This document shows positions 1-5,560 of a stretch of DNA of 5,560 nt, piece after piece. The stretch is from Dehalococcoidia bacterium (lineage in GTDB: Bacteria > Chloroflexota > Dehalococcoidia > Dehalococcoidales > G020351185). The notes under the pieces were generated by a model. It ran no database searches. It had not been told where the DNA came from and was given only the letters and a program-made list of their open reading frames with translations. The DNA lies in the NCBI GenBank assembly GCA_030635945.1, contig DAOVXW010000048.1:1-5560 (forward strand), read 5' to 3'. Position 1 is the stretch's first letter. Each line of letters starts with the position of its first letter. The translations under genes and the position numbers were made by a program.

Positions 1-64
1 CGATCCGGCGTTCAGAAGAATAGATATTGATGTAGAAACACGCAAGGTTAAAGGGCTGTTCTAA
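1..64 (+). CDS. fhs: Formate-tetrahydrofolate ligase, C-terminal tail (partial)
   Basis: The frame beginning at base 2 is open for 20 codons and stops at TAA 62-64. It reads as a tail ending in IDIDVETRKVKGLF. Formate-tetrahydrofolate ligases characteristically end in an 'IDID/IDVD...G.(I/V).GLF' segment, which is the basis for the call. The enzyme makes 10-formyl-tetrahydrofolate from formate, ATP and tetrahydrofolate, the first folate step of the methyl branch of the Wood-Ljungdahl pathway. The gene enters from the left edge, so its start and catalytic core are not visible. The neighbouring folD and corrinoid-protein genes fit this identity. Only 20 residues are available, so another protein with a similar tail cannot be excluded. 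The stop lies 22 bases before the next gene's preferred start. Confidence 0.65.
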   Translation, partial: DPAFRRIDIDVETRKVKGLF

Positions 65-77
65 AAATATAATATAA
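64..77 (+). repeat. 14-base AT element, copy 1 (before the RACo gene)
   Basis: AAAATATAATATAA here is identical to 3717-3730. It contains TATAAT (68-73), a possible -10 box that would start transcription a few bases before ATG 87. Low complexity means coincidence is possible. Confidence 0.4.
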
Positions 78-86
78 GTGATTATA

Positions 87-2012
87 ATGGCGAATATTTC
101 AGATTGTAAAAAATGTAGCGTCCACTTTGAACCCGATAATATTGATATAGTCGTTGATGAGGGTGCCAACCTTATGGAAACGGCTGTCGCTGCCGGGGTG
201 CATATAAATGCTTCCTGCGGTGGTGCCGGTGTATGCGGCACCTGCAATGTGTTTGTTAAAAGCGGTCAGGTAAAAAGCGCCAAAACGAATAAAGTCTCCG
301 ACAGGGACTACAAAAAGGGGATAAGGCAGTCCTGCCAGAGCAGTGTGCTCTCAGATTTGACCATTGAAATACCGGTAGAATCAAGACTGGAAAAGGCTGT
401 CCTCGCCAGAGAGACCGGAGATATAACGGCTCAAACGCAGGCAGCGCTAGTTAGCGGCTGGCGTTTTGACCCTCCGCTTAAAAAGCTGTACCTTGAATTA
501 ACTGCCCCGACACTGGAAGATAACATCAGCGACCTTTCCCGTTTGCTCAGAGGTATCAAACAGCAATATAAAATCGATAATATATCTATAGATTTTGAGT
601 TTTTATCAAAACTGGCTCAAGAACTGCGTAGCGACAACTGGCAGGTTACGGCTACTATCCTGCTGGAAGATAATTCCAGTTATAAGATTATAAATATTGA
701 GCCGGGTGATACCAGGAACAAGCACTACTCTTTTGCTTTTGATATCGGCACTACGGCGGTGCGCGGGCAGCTGCTGGATCTGAACAGAGGCAGCATATTA
801 GCCCATGCTATAGATTACAACCGCCAGATAAGCTACGGCGAAGATGTCATCAGCCGCATTGCATGGTCCCAAAAAACGGGCGGCCTCAAAAGGCTTCAGC
901 AGGCTGTTATTGCCACCATAAATGATCTGATTGTTGAATTAACTGATTCGGCAGGAATAGAAAGTAAAGATATTTCACATATAGTTGTTGCCGCCAATAC
1001 AGTAATGGTACAACTTCTCCTGGCAGTCGATCCCGGATACCTACGCCTTTCCCCATACGTGCCGACATTCAGCACGGCACCCCTGTTAAAAGCAAAATCC
1101 ATCGGTATCAATGCGGGAGAGCATGTTCACCTGTATATCGTTCCTTCGGTGGCAAGTTATGTCGGCGGAGATATAGTCTCCGGTATTCTGGGGGCCGGTG
1201 TTCACCAGGTGGATAATTCAACTTTATATATAGATATTGGCACAAACGGCGAGATAGTAATCGGCAATTCAGATCTAATGCTGACCACTTCCTGCTCTGC
1301 CGGGCCAACCTTCGAAGGTGGTGGCATAAAACACGGCATGATAGCCACCCCGGGCGCCATAGAAGGCTTTGATATCAATCCTCCGGATTTCGAGCCGGTG
1401 ATCTCAACCATAGATAACGTAAAGGCAAAGGGTATCTGCGGTTCCGGGCTTATAAATATCGTTGCCACATTGCTTAAGGCCGGTTTTATCACACAGAACG
1501 GAAAGTTCAATGCCGACCTGCCGACAAAAAGAATCCGTAAAGGCGAGGACGGTTATGAATATGTCCTTTTACCGGCCTCTGATACCCAGATTGGCAAGGA
1601 TATCGTCATTACTGAAATAGATATTGATAACCTTATACGCTCAAAGGCGGCAATGTATGCCGGTTATAAGACATTGATTAAAAGCATAGATTCGAAATTC
1701 ACTGACATAGAGCGTGTGATTATCGCCGGCACATTCGGCAGTAACATAAACATTGAAAACGCCATAACTATCGGGCTTCTGCCCGACCTGCCGCGAGACA
1801 GGTATATTTTCATTGGCAACGGCTCACTGCTGGGGGCGAGGTTAATCTCCTTTTCCTCTGATCTTCTGCATGAAGGCGAGAGGGTTGCCGCTATGATGAC
1901 CAACATAGAGCTATCCGAAAATGCTGATTTCATGTCCAATTATATGGCGGCTCTGTTTTTACCGCATACGAATGCCGATGAGTTTCCATCGGTAATAATT
2001 AAAAAAGGATAG
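87..2012 (+). CDS. acsV: Reductive activator of corrinoid iron-sulfur protein (RACo; ferredoxin-ASKHA protein)
   Basis: Cytoplasmic activator that uses ATP hydrolysis and an Fe-S electron to reduce inactive Co(II) corrinoid in the corrinoid iron-sulfur protein back to methyl-accepting Co(I). Numbered from ATG 87 (641 residues, normal for the family), residues 1-95 form a plant-type [2Fe-2S] ferredoxin domain with ligands Cys44, Cys50, Cys53 and Cys83 (C-x5-C-x2-C-x29-C). A linker/middle domain follows. The C-terminal two thirds is the ASKHA ATPase-like domain: DIGTTAVRG at 219-227 (phosphate 1), DIGTNGE at 383-389 (phosphate 2), SAGPTFEGGG at 404-413, CGSG at 451-454, AGTFG at 547-551 and GNGSLLGA at 577-584. 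An in-frame GTG at 78 would add three residues; ATG 87 is preferred because AAGTGA (76-81), a weak Shine-Dalgarno, sits five bases ahead of it. An additional CxxC (Cys7, Cys10) precedes the ferredoxin ligands. The gene ends in TAG five bases before cooC, implying co-transcription. Related activators for methyltransferase corrinoid proteins share this fold, but the cooC and acsD neighbours favour the acetyl-CoA pathway role. Confidence 0.93.
   Translation: MANISDCKKCSVHFEPDNIDIVVDEGANLMETAVAAGVHINASCGGAGVCGTCNVFVKSGQVKSAKTNKVSDRDYKKGIRQSCQSSVLSDLTIEIPVESRLEKAVLARETGDITAQTQAALVSGWRFDPPLKKLYLELTAPTLEDNISDLSRLLRGIKQQYKIDNISIDFEFLSKLAQELRSDNWQVTATILLEDNSSYKIINIEPGDTRNKHYSFAFDIGTTAVRGQLLDLNRGSILAHAIDYNRQISYGEDVISRIAWSQKTGGLKRLQQAVIATINDLIVELTDSAGIESKDISHIVVAANTVMVQLLLAVDPGYLRLSPYVPTFSTAPLLKAKSIGINAGEHVHLYIVPSVASYVGGDIVSGILGAGVHQVDNSTLYIDIGTNGEIVIGNSDLMLTTSCSAGPTFEGGGIKHGMIATPGAIEGFDINPPDFEPVISTIDNVKAKGICGSGLINIVATLLKAGFITQNGKFNADLPTKRIRKGEDGYEYVLLPASDTQIGKDIVITEIDIDNLIRSKAAMYAGYKTLIKSIDSKFTDIERVIIAGTFGSNINIENAITIGLLPDLPRDRYIFIGNGSLLGARLISFSSDLLHEGERVAAMMTNIELSENADFMSNYMAALFLPHTNADEFPSVIIKKG
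2005..2009 (+). promoter_or_regulatory. Ribosome binding site deciding the TTG start of cooC
   Basis: AAGGA lies inside the last codons of the RACo gene, eight bases ahead of TTG 2018. It supports the non-ATG start and suggests translational coupling between the two genes. Confidence 0.7.
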
Positions 2013-2017
2013 GTATT

Positions 2018-2776
2018 TTGACTATTTCTATTGCTATAGCCGGTAAAGGTGGCAGCGGTAAAACTTCAACCGCCAGCCTTATCATACGTTATCTTATAAG
2101 AAAAGGGCTGGTTCCTGTCCTGGCGGTTGACGCCGATGGTAACGCCAACCTCGGAGAGAGCCTGGGTCTTACCGTGGATAAAACAATCGGTTCCATTATA
2201 GCCGCTTTTAACGATGATAAAATAAGCATACCCAGCGGTCTGACCAAGGGAGCTTACCTTGAACGGAAGCTGAATGAAGCTATTGTTGAGAGCAAGGGGC
2301 TTGATCTTATTTCAATGGGGCGTGGCGAGGGTACCGGCTGTTACTGCTACCCCAATACCGTACTCAAGAAGTTTATTGATGAGTTACAGGATAACTATGC
2401 CTGTTTAGTGCTGGATAACGAAGCCGGCATGGAACATCTGAGCCGCCACACCACTGAAAACATAGATGAACTTTTTATTATCTCCGACCACTCCGTAAAG
2501 GGAGTGCGTACAGCAGCGCGAATTATAGAGCTAATAAATGAACTTAAGCTTTCTGTGGGCAGGCAATCTGTGATTATAAACCGTGTTCCTCAGGCAATGG
2601 ATAACCATGTTATTCAGGAGCTTGAACAGCTTAAAATCAAGCCATTAGCTACCATACCGCTGGATGGTGAAATTCTTAAATATGATCTTGAGAAAATATC
2701 GCTTCTTGACCTTCCCGATAGCTCGGAGGCAGTAAAAGCGGTTGGTCAGTTTATGGATGCGGTTCTGGATAAATAA
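2018..2776 (+). CDS. cooC: CooC-type carbon monoxide dehydrogenase nickel-insertion ATPase
   Basis: MinD/ParA-like (SIMIBI class) P-loop ATPase that dimerises and delivers nickel to the active-site C cluster of carbon monoxide dehydrogenase or to acetyl-CoA synthase (AcsF-type relatives). The 252 residues match the usual family size. The deviant Walker A motif GKGGSGKT lies at 9-16, with the signature lysine Lys10 and catalytic-loop Lys15. A DADGNANLG switch region begins at 38. A Cys-x-Cys pair (Cys108, Cys110), known in CooC to bind metal at the dimer interface, is present. The Walker B-like LVLDNEAGMEHLSR lies at 130-143. The start is TTG: no ATG occurs before the P-loop, and AAGGA (2005-2009) is placed eight bases upstream. 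The TGA at 2019-2021, in the frame of the preceding gene, overlaps this start codon. CooC and AcsF cannot be separated from sequence alone. The carbon monoxide dehydrogenase gene at 4961 is the obvious client. Confidence 0.93.
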   Translation: MTISIAIAGKGGSGKTSTASLIIRYLIRKGLVPVLAVDADGNANLGESLGLTVDKTIGSIIAAFNDDKISIPSGLTKGAYLERKLNEAIVESKGLDLISMGRGEGTGCYCYPNTVLKKFIDELQDNYACLVLDNEAGMEHLSRHTTENIDELFIISDHSVKGVRTAARIIELINELKLSVGRQSVIINRVPQAMDNHVIQELEQLKIKPLATIPLDGEILKYDLEKISLLDLPDSSEAVKAVGQFMDAVLDK

Positions 2777-2804
2777 TGAATCTTGTAAACTGTAAGGAGA
2801 CAAA

Positions 2805-3689
2805 ATGACGGCAGAGATTATCAGCGGTACCGCCATTTCCAGGCAAATCCGTGAGGAGCTTAAGCAGGAAGTTGCCCAGTTAAAAGAAAAACACAACATT
2901 ATACCGGGTTTGGTAACCGTTCTTGTCGGCGAGGACCCGGCATCACAATCGTATGTCGGCTCAAAGGTGAGAACCTGCGAAGAGCTGGGCATTTATTCGG
3001 AGAGGCACGATCTGCCTGCCGATATCGATGAGCAGACACTGATGTCTCTGATTGACAGATTGAATAAAGACCCCAAAATCAATGGTATCCTAGTGCAACT
3101 GCCGTTACCCAAGCATATTAGTGAAAGCAATGTGCTAATTGCCATCGATCCCAGAAAAGATGTCGATGGCTTCCACCCGATAAATGTCGGCAAGCTTATG
3201 ATAGGCGAACCCGACTATCTGCCCTGTACCCCGCATGGCATACAGGAACTCCTGATCCGCTCCGGTATAGAAACCGAAGGCGCTGACATTGTCGTTGTCG
3301 GCAGAAGTAATATAGTAGGCAAACCGGTTGCCAATATATTGATGCAAAAAAGGGCCGGCGCCAACGCCACTGTTACCGTATGCCACACCAGAACGCGTGA
3401 CCTTGTCTCTCATACACGTCGGGCGGATATACTTATAGTCGCCGCCGGAAAGCCGAAGGATGTTACGGCTGATATGGTAAAGGAAGGAGTGGTTGTAATA
3501 GACGTCGGTGTTCACCGTATAGGCAAGACGAAGGAAGGTAAAAACATCCTTTGCGGCGATGTTGACTTTGAATCAGTAAAGGAGAAGGCTAAAGCAATTA
3601 CACCGGTTCCTGGTGGTGTAGGCCCGATGACTATAGTGATGCTTATGACAAATACGGTGAAGGCGGCTAAGTTAGCTGCCGGACTTTAA
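2805..3689 (+). CDS. folD: Bifunctional methylenetetrahydrofolate dehydrogenase / methenyltetrahydrofolate cyclohydrolase
   Basis: Cytoplasmic enzyme interconverting 10-formyl-, 5,10-methenyl- and 5,10-methylene-tetrahydrofolate with NAD(P), directly after Fhs in the methyl branch. The 294 residues are typical. The N-terminal catalytic domain has VGEDPASQSYV (41-51) with Tyr50, then the conserved catalytic Lys54. ILVQLPLP (95-102) contributes Gln98, and KDVDGFH (118-124) contributes Asp121. The Rossmann domain carries the dinucleotide-binding VVGRSNIVGKP (164-174), and PVPGGVGPMT (267-276) closes the active site. All residues expected for both activities are present, so it should be bifunctional. 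AAGGAG at 2794-2799 sits five bases before ATG 2805. It follows cooC by 28 bases and is probably in the same transcript. Nucleotide preference (NADP versus NAD) is not decidable by eye. Confidence 0.97.
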   Translation: MTAEIISGTAISRQIREELKQEVAQLKEKHNIIPGLVTVLVGEDPASQSYVGSKVRTCEELGIYSERHDLPADIDEQTLMSLIDRLNKDPKINGILVQLPLPKHISESNVLIAIDPRKDVDGFHPINVGKLMIGEPDYLPCTPHGIQELLIRSGIETEGADIVVVGRSNIVGKPVANILMQKRAGANATVTVCHTRTRDLVSHTRRADILIVAAGKPKDVTADMVKEGVVVIDVGVHRIGKTKEGKNILCGDVDFESVKEKAKAITPVPGGVGPMTIVMLMTNTVKAAKLAAGL

Positions 3690-3701
3690 CAATTCCTTAT
3701 T

Positions 3702-3731
3702 TTATCAATTTTTTTTAAAATATAATATAAT
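3702..3731 (+). promoter_or_regulatory. Putative sigma-70-type promoter before the 55-residue gene and acsD
   Basis: The 74-base gap between folD and the next gene is strongly AT-rich and is the longest gap upstream of acsD. A -35-like TTATCA (3702-3707; four of six matches to TTGACA) and a perfect -10 TATAAT (3726-3731) are 18 bases apart, putting the start of transcription near 3738. A second overlapping TATAAT lies at 3721-3726. This may give the 55-residue gene, acsD and the carbon monoxide dehydrogenase gene their own transcript. Such hexamers arise easily in AT-rich DNA. No stem-loop terminator for folD is visible in the gap, so read-through from upstream is also likely. Confidence 0.45.
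3717..3730 (+). repeat. 14-base AT element, copy 2 (before the 55-residue gene)
   Basis: This is the second identical copy of AAAATATAATATAA. It overlaps the proposed -10 region in the folD downstream gap. Both copies lie in the short spacers after a folate-enzyme gene (fhs, folD), suggesting a common promoter core. Confidence 0.4.
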
Positions 3732-3763
3732 GCTTATGGATATATCTCTTTAAGGAGAAGGTT

Positions 3764-3931
3764 ATGAAATACAAGATGACAGAAAAAAACGCACCCGGCC
3801 GGGGTAAAGTAAAAATACTGGCTGAAACCTATGAAGAGGGGGAACCTGAAGGCTTCATCAGTGGCAGATGGCTTTACAAGTTAAGAAACAGACAGGAAAA
3901 GATAAAATACCTGAAAGCCAATATGAAGTAA
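3764..3931 (+). CDS. Small basic protein of unknown function (55 residues)
   Basis: I do not recognise a family. The 55-residue product (MKYKMTEK... to ...YLKANMK) is rich in Lys, Arg and Glu, has no cysteine or histidine, and has no hydrophobic segment long enough for a membrane helix or signal peptide. It is therefore probably a soluble cytoplasmic protein. A GEPEGFISGRWLYKLRNR stretch (27-44) precedes a charged C-terminal region that could form a helix. Evidence that it is real: a strong AAGGAG (3752-3757) six bases before the ATG, an open frame filling most of the folD-acsD gap, same strand as all neighbours, and a promoter-like sequence just upstream. Its position 44 bases ahead of acsD suggests a small accessory or regulatory role connected to the corrinoid protein or carbon monoxide dehydrogenase, but that is guesswork from context alone. 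Confidence 0.7.
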   Translation: MKYKMTEKNAPGRGKVKILAETYEEGEPEGFISGRWLYKLRNRQEKIKYLKANMK

Positions 3932-3965
3932 TATTTATTAGTGACGCAGAATTAGGTTCATAAAT

Positions 3966-3970
3966 GGAGG
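3966..3970 (+). promoter_or_regulatory. Ribosome binding site deciding the acsD start
   Basis: GGAGG lies five bases ahead of ATG 3976 and overlaps the alternative ATG at 3964. This makes 3976 the true start and removes four residues (MEAR) from the longest open frame. Confidence 0.8.
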
Positions 3971-3975
3971 CAAGA

Positions 3976-4923
3976 ATGGCTTTTAAAGTCCCTAAAGCAT
4001 CATACAAAGGCAAGATAAAAGAAGTAACCCTCGGCAAAGGAGATAAGGCGGTAACCGTAGGTGGTGAATCGTCATATCCGTTCCACCTTTTCGAAGGGGA
4101 CATGCCAAGATTACCGAGAATTGCCATGGAAGTTTATGATACTCCTCCAGAGGACTGGCCGGAGGCGGCTCTTGCCCCCTTTGACGGAGTAACCGATGAT
4201 CCGGTTGCCTGGGCAAAGAAATGCATAGATGAATATGGGGCGGAGATGATCTGCCTTCAGCTATTGAGCACAGACCCGAACGGTCTTGACCGCGGGCCTG
4301 ATGAAGCCGCCGAAGTTGTTAAAAAAGTAGCCAATGCTATAAATGTACCGCTAATTGTCTGGGGAACTGCCAATCACGAAAAAGATACCGAAGTGCTGAG
4401 AAAGGTATGCGAAACCTGCCAGGACAAGAGGCTTATCGTTGGCCCGATTGAAGAAGGCGACTATAAAAAGATTGCCGCCGCCGCTTTGGGCTATAATCAT
4501 ACGGTAATCGCCTCAAGCCCCATCGATATAAATCTTGCCAAGCAGCTTAATATCCTTCTTGGCAACCTGGGGGTTCCTGACAACCAGATAATAATAGACC
4601 CTACCGTCAGCAGCATAGGCTACGGCATTGAATATTGCTAGTCCGTAATGGAGCGGATAAGGATGGCCGCCCTGTCCCAGCAGGATGAAAAACTGCAGCT
4701 TCCCATAATATGTAATGTAGCCAGGGAAACCTGGAAGACAAAAGAGGTAAAAATACCTGTAACAGATGAGCCAAAGCTCGGGGATATGAAGAAACGCGGC
4801 ATTTTAATGGAAGCTATGTCAGCCCTTGTCTTACTTCTGGCTGGCGGTGATGTTGTAATTATGAGGCACCCTGAAGCGATAGGCCTGATTCGTGAGATGA
4901 TAGCCGAATTAACCGCTTCCTGA
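3976..4923 (+). CDS. acsD: Corrinoid iron-sulfur protein small subunit, interrupted by an in-frame TAG
   Basis: Small (beta, CdhD-type) subunit of the corrinoid iron-sulfur protein. It is a TIM-barrel protein that pairs with AcsC/CdhE and helps present the cobalamin for methyl transfer from methyltetrahydrofolate to acetyl-CoA synthase. From ATG 3976 the gene has 315 sense positions, about the family's length, but codon 222 is TAG (4639-4641). Family features lie on both sides in one frame. Before it are GGESSYPFHLFEGDMPRLPR (29-48, the N-terminal signature), a conserved EVYD..P.DWP segment (52-62) and IDPTVSSIGYGIEYC (207-221). After it are SVMERIRMAAL (223-233) and PIICNVARETW (243-253). 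The C-terminal region ends in an RHPEAIGLIREMI helix, then TGA. No frame change is needed. If TAG terminates, the product is a 221-residue fragment lacking the last part of the barrel. Restart at ATG 4648 would give a 91-residue piece, but no Shine-Dalgarno precedes it. If TAG is translated, the product is full length. From memory of homologues, the residue there is usually aromatic (Tyr). Identity is secure; functional state is open. Confidence 0.92.
4639..4641 (+). other. In-frame amber codon inside acsD (codon 222)
   Basis: TAG separates GIEYC from SVMERIR, with conserved AcsD sequence continuous in the same frame. TAT or TAC (Tyr) differs from TAG by one base. Readings: sequencing or assembly error, recent nonsense mutation, amber suppression, or pyrrolysine insertion. 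The only other TAG terminator seen in the window, that of the RACo gene at 2010-2012, is followed two codons later by TGA, so decoding TAG as sense would not damage that gene. Confidence 0.85.
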
Positions 4924-4960
4924 TGGTTCTTATTAAAAGTATTGATTTAGGAGTAAATAA

Positions 4961-5560
4961 ATGTCAGAAGATATAAAGAATAAGAGTATTGACCCTGCAA
5001 CAATCGAGATGCTGGAAAAGGCGGCTCAAGAGAATGTGCGTACCGTTTTTGACCGTGCCGAAAAGATGAAACCCTGCCCCATCGGCGGCGAGGGTAGCTG
5101 CTGCAGCATCTGTGCAATGGGGCCCTGCCGGGTACCACTGCCTAAAGGTAAAGATGAAACCCCCGAAGAACACGCTTTGAGAACCGGTGTCTGCGGAGCT
5201 ACTTCGGAAACAATCGCTGCCCGTAATTTTGTTCGCAAGATTGCCGCCGGAACGGCCTCTCACAGCGACCATGGACGTCGCGTTGTGGAAACTTTCAAGC
5301 TTATGGCGGAAGGCAAGATTAAAGATTTCGAAGTAAAGGATGAGCAGAAACTGCTGAAACTGGCACTTGATCTGGGTGTTGATGTCGGTGAAAGAAGCAA
5401 CAACGAAATCGCTCTGGATATAGCCAAAATCTGCGAGAACGAATTCGGAAGACAGGAAGGCGAGCTAGTATTTATAAAAAGTGCACCCTTAAAGCGGCAG
5501 GAACTCTGGAGAAAACTGGGTGTTGTTCCTCGCGGTATTGACCGCGAGGTTGTCGAACTC
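4961..5560 (+). CDS. cooS: Ni-Fe-S carbon monoxide dehydrogenase catalytic subunit, N-terminal part
   Basis: Anaerobic carbon monoxide dehydrogenase (CooS/AcsA family) interconverting CO and CO2. Next to acsD it most likely supplies CO to acetyl-CoA synthase. The frame is open from ATG 4961 to the window end, giving 200 residues of a protein usually over 600 long. AGGAG (4949-4953) lies seven bases before the ATG. The diagnostic cysteine cluster is complete: Cys39 and Cys47 fit the intersubunit D cluster, and Cys48, Cys51, Cys56 and Cys78 fit the B cluster, within CPIGGEGSCCSICAMGPCR and GVCGAT. ASHSDHGR at 99-106 matches the conserved histidine-rich segment after the B cluster. The loop between Cys56 and Cys78 is about eight residues longer than I recall for the Rhodospirillum and Moorella enzymes, perhaps a subfamily trait. 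The C-cluster ligands lie beyond the window, so catalytic competence cannot be judged. It starts 37 bases after acsD and is probably co-transcribed. The cooC product encoded upstream is its likely nickel-loading partner. Confidence 0.95.
   Translation, partial: MSEDIKNKSIDPATIEMLEKAAQENVRTVFDRAEKMKPCPIGGEGSCCSICAMGPCRVPLPKGKDETPEEHALRTGVCGATSETIAARNFVRKIAAGTASHSDHGRRVVETFKLMAEGKIKDFEVKDEQKLLKLALDLGVDVGERSNNEIALDIAKICENEFGRQEGELVFIKSAPLKRQELWRKLGVVPRGIDREVVEL

Noticed and set aside
78..86. GTG 78 as the start of the RACo gene.
   Set aside because: It adds only three residues; ATG 87 has the AAGTGA element at a better distance. The choice has no effect on domains.
3135..3515. Long minus-strand open frame inside folD, and similar ones inside the RACo, acsD and cooS genes.
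   Set aside because: They lie wholly opposite well-conserved genes, have no family resemblance and no ribosome sites of note; they are shadows of the plus-strand codon pattern.
3690..3720. Possible rho-independent terminator after folD because of the T-run at 3709-3716.
   Set aside because: No GC-rich inverted repeat precedes the T-run.
3730..3753. Seven-codon leader-peptide-like frame (MLMDISL, stop) ending in the Shine-Dalgarno of the 55-residue gene.
   Set aside because: No ribosome binding site, and its start overlaps the proposed -10 box so it would not be transcribed from that promoter. Most likely chance.
4661..4677. Possible stem-loop 20 bases after the acsD TAG (GGATGG / CTGTCC around CCGCC), considered as a pyrrolysine or read-through signal.
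   Set aside because: Only six pairs including two G-T wobbles, within a conserved coding stretch. Pyrrolysine insertion does not strictly require a downstream structure. Not strong enough to list as an element.
4648..4923. Separate 91-residue gene starting at ATG 4648.
   Set aside because: It is the C-terminal part of AcsD in the same frame as the upstream part, with no Shine-Dalgarno before the ATG. Re-initiation after TAG is possible but it is not an independent gene.

Overview
The window is a single co-directional (+ strand) block of Wood-Ljungdahl (reductive acetyl-CoA) pathway genes. The organism is an anaerobic, CO2/CO-metabolising bacterium of moderate GC. The arrangement and protein style recall uncultured Dehalococcoidia-like Chloroflexota or an acetogen-type bacterium. 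That placement is inferred from memory of such clusters; nothing here proves the taxon.

Layout: 1-64 holds the last 20 codons of a gene whose tail resembles formate-tetrahydrofolate ligase (fhs). 87-2012 encodes the ferredoxin/ASKHA-type reductive activator of the corrinoid iron-sulfur protein (RACo, AcsV). 2018-2776 encodes a CooC-type nickel-insertion ATPase with a TTG start. 2805-3689 encodes FolD. A 74-base AT-rich gap with a plausible promoter follows. 3764-3931 encodes an unrecognised 55-residue basic protein. 3976-4923 encodes the small subunit of the corrinoid iron-sulfur protein (AcsD/CdhD), interrupted in frame by one TAG at 4639-4641. 4961 to the window end is the N-terminal 200 residues of a Ni-Fe-S carbon monoxide dehydrogenase (CooS/AcsA).

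How the genes work together: Fhs and FolD carry formate-derived carbon along tetrahydrofolate. AcsD is half of the corrinoid protein that passes the methyl group to acetyl-CoA synthase. RACo re-reduces that corrinoid when it is oxidised to Co(II). The carbon monoxide dehydrogenase makes CO from CO2, and CooC loads its nickel. The large corrinoid subunit (AcsC/CdhE), acetyl-CoA synthase (AcsB/CdhC) and methyltransferase (AcsE) are not in the window and may lie downstream.

The most notable observation is the amber codon in acsD. The reading frame and family similarity continue without interruption on both sides of it. Possible explanations are a single-base error, a recent inactivating mutation, or translation of the codon by suppression or as pyrrolysine. 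No tRNA, CRISPR array, insertion sequence or convincing rho-independent terminator was seen.
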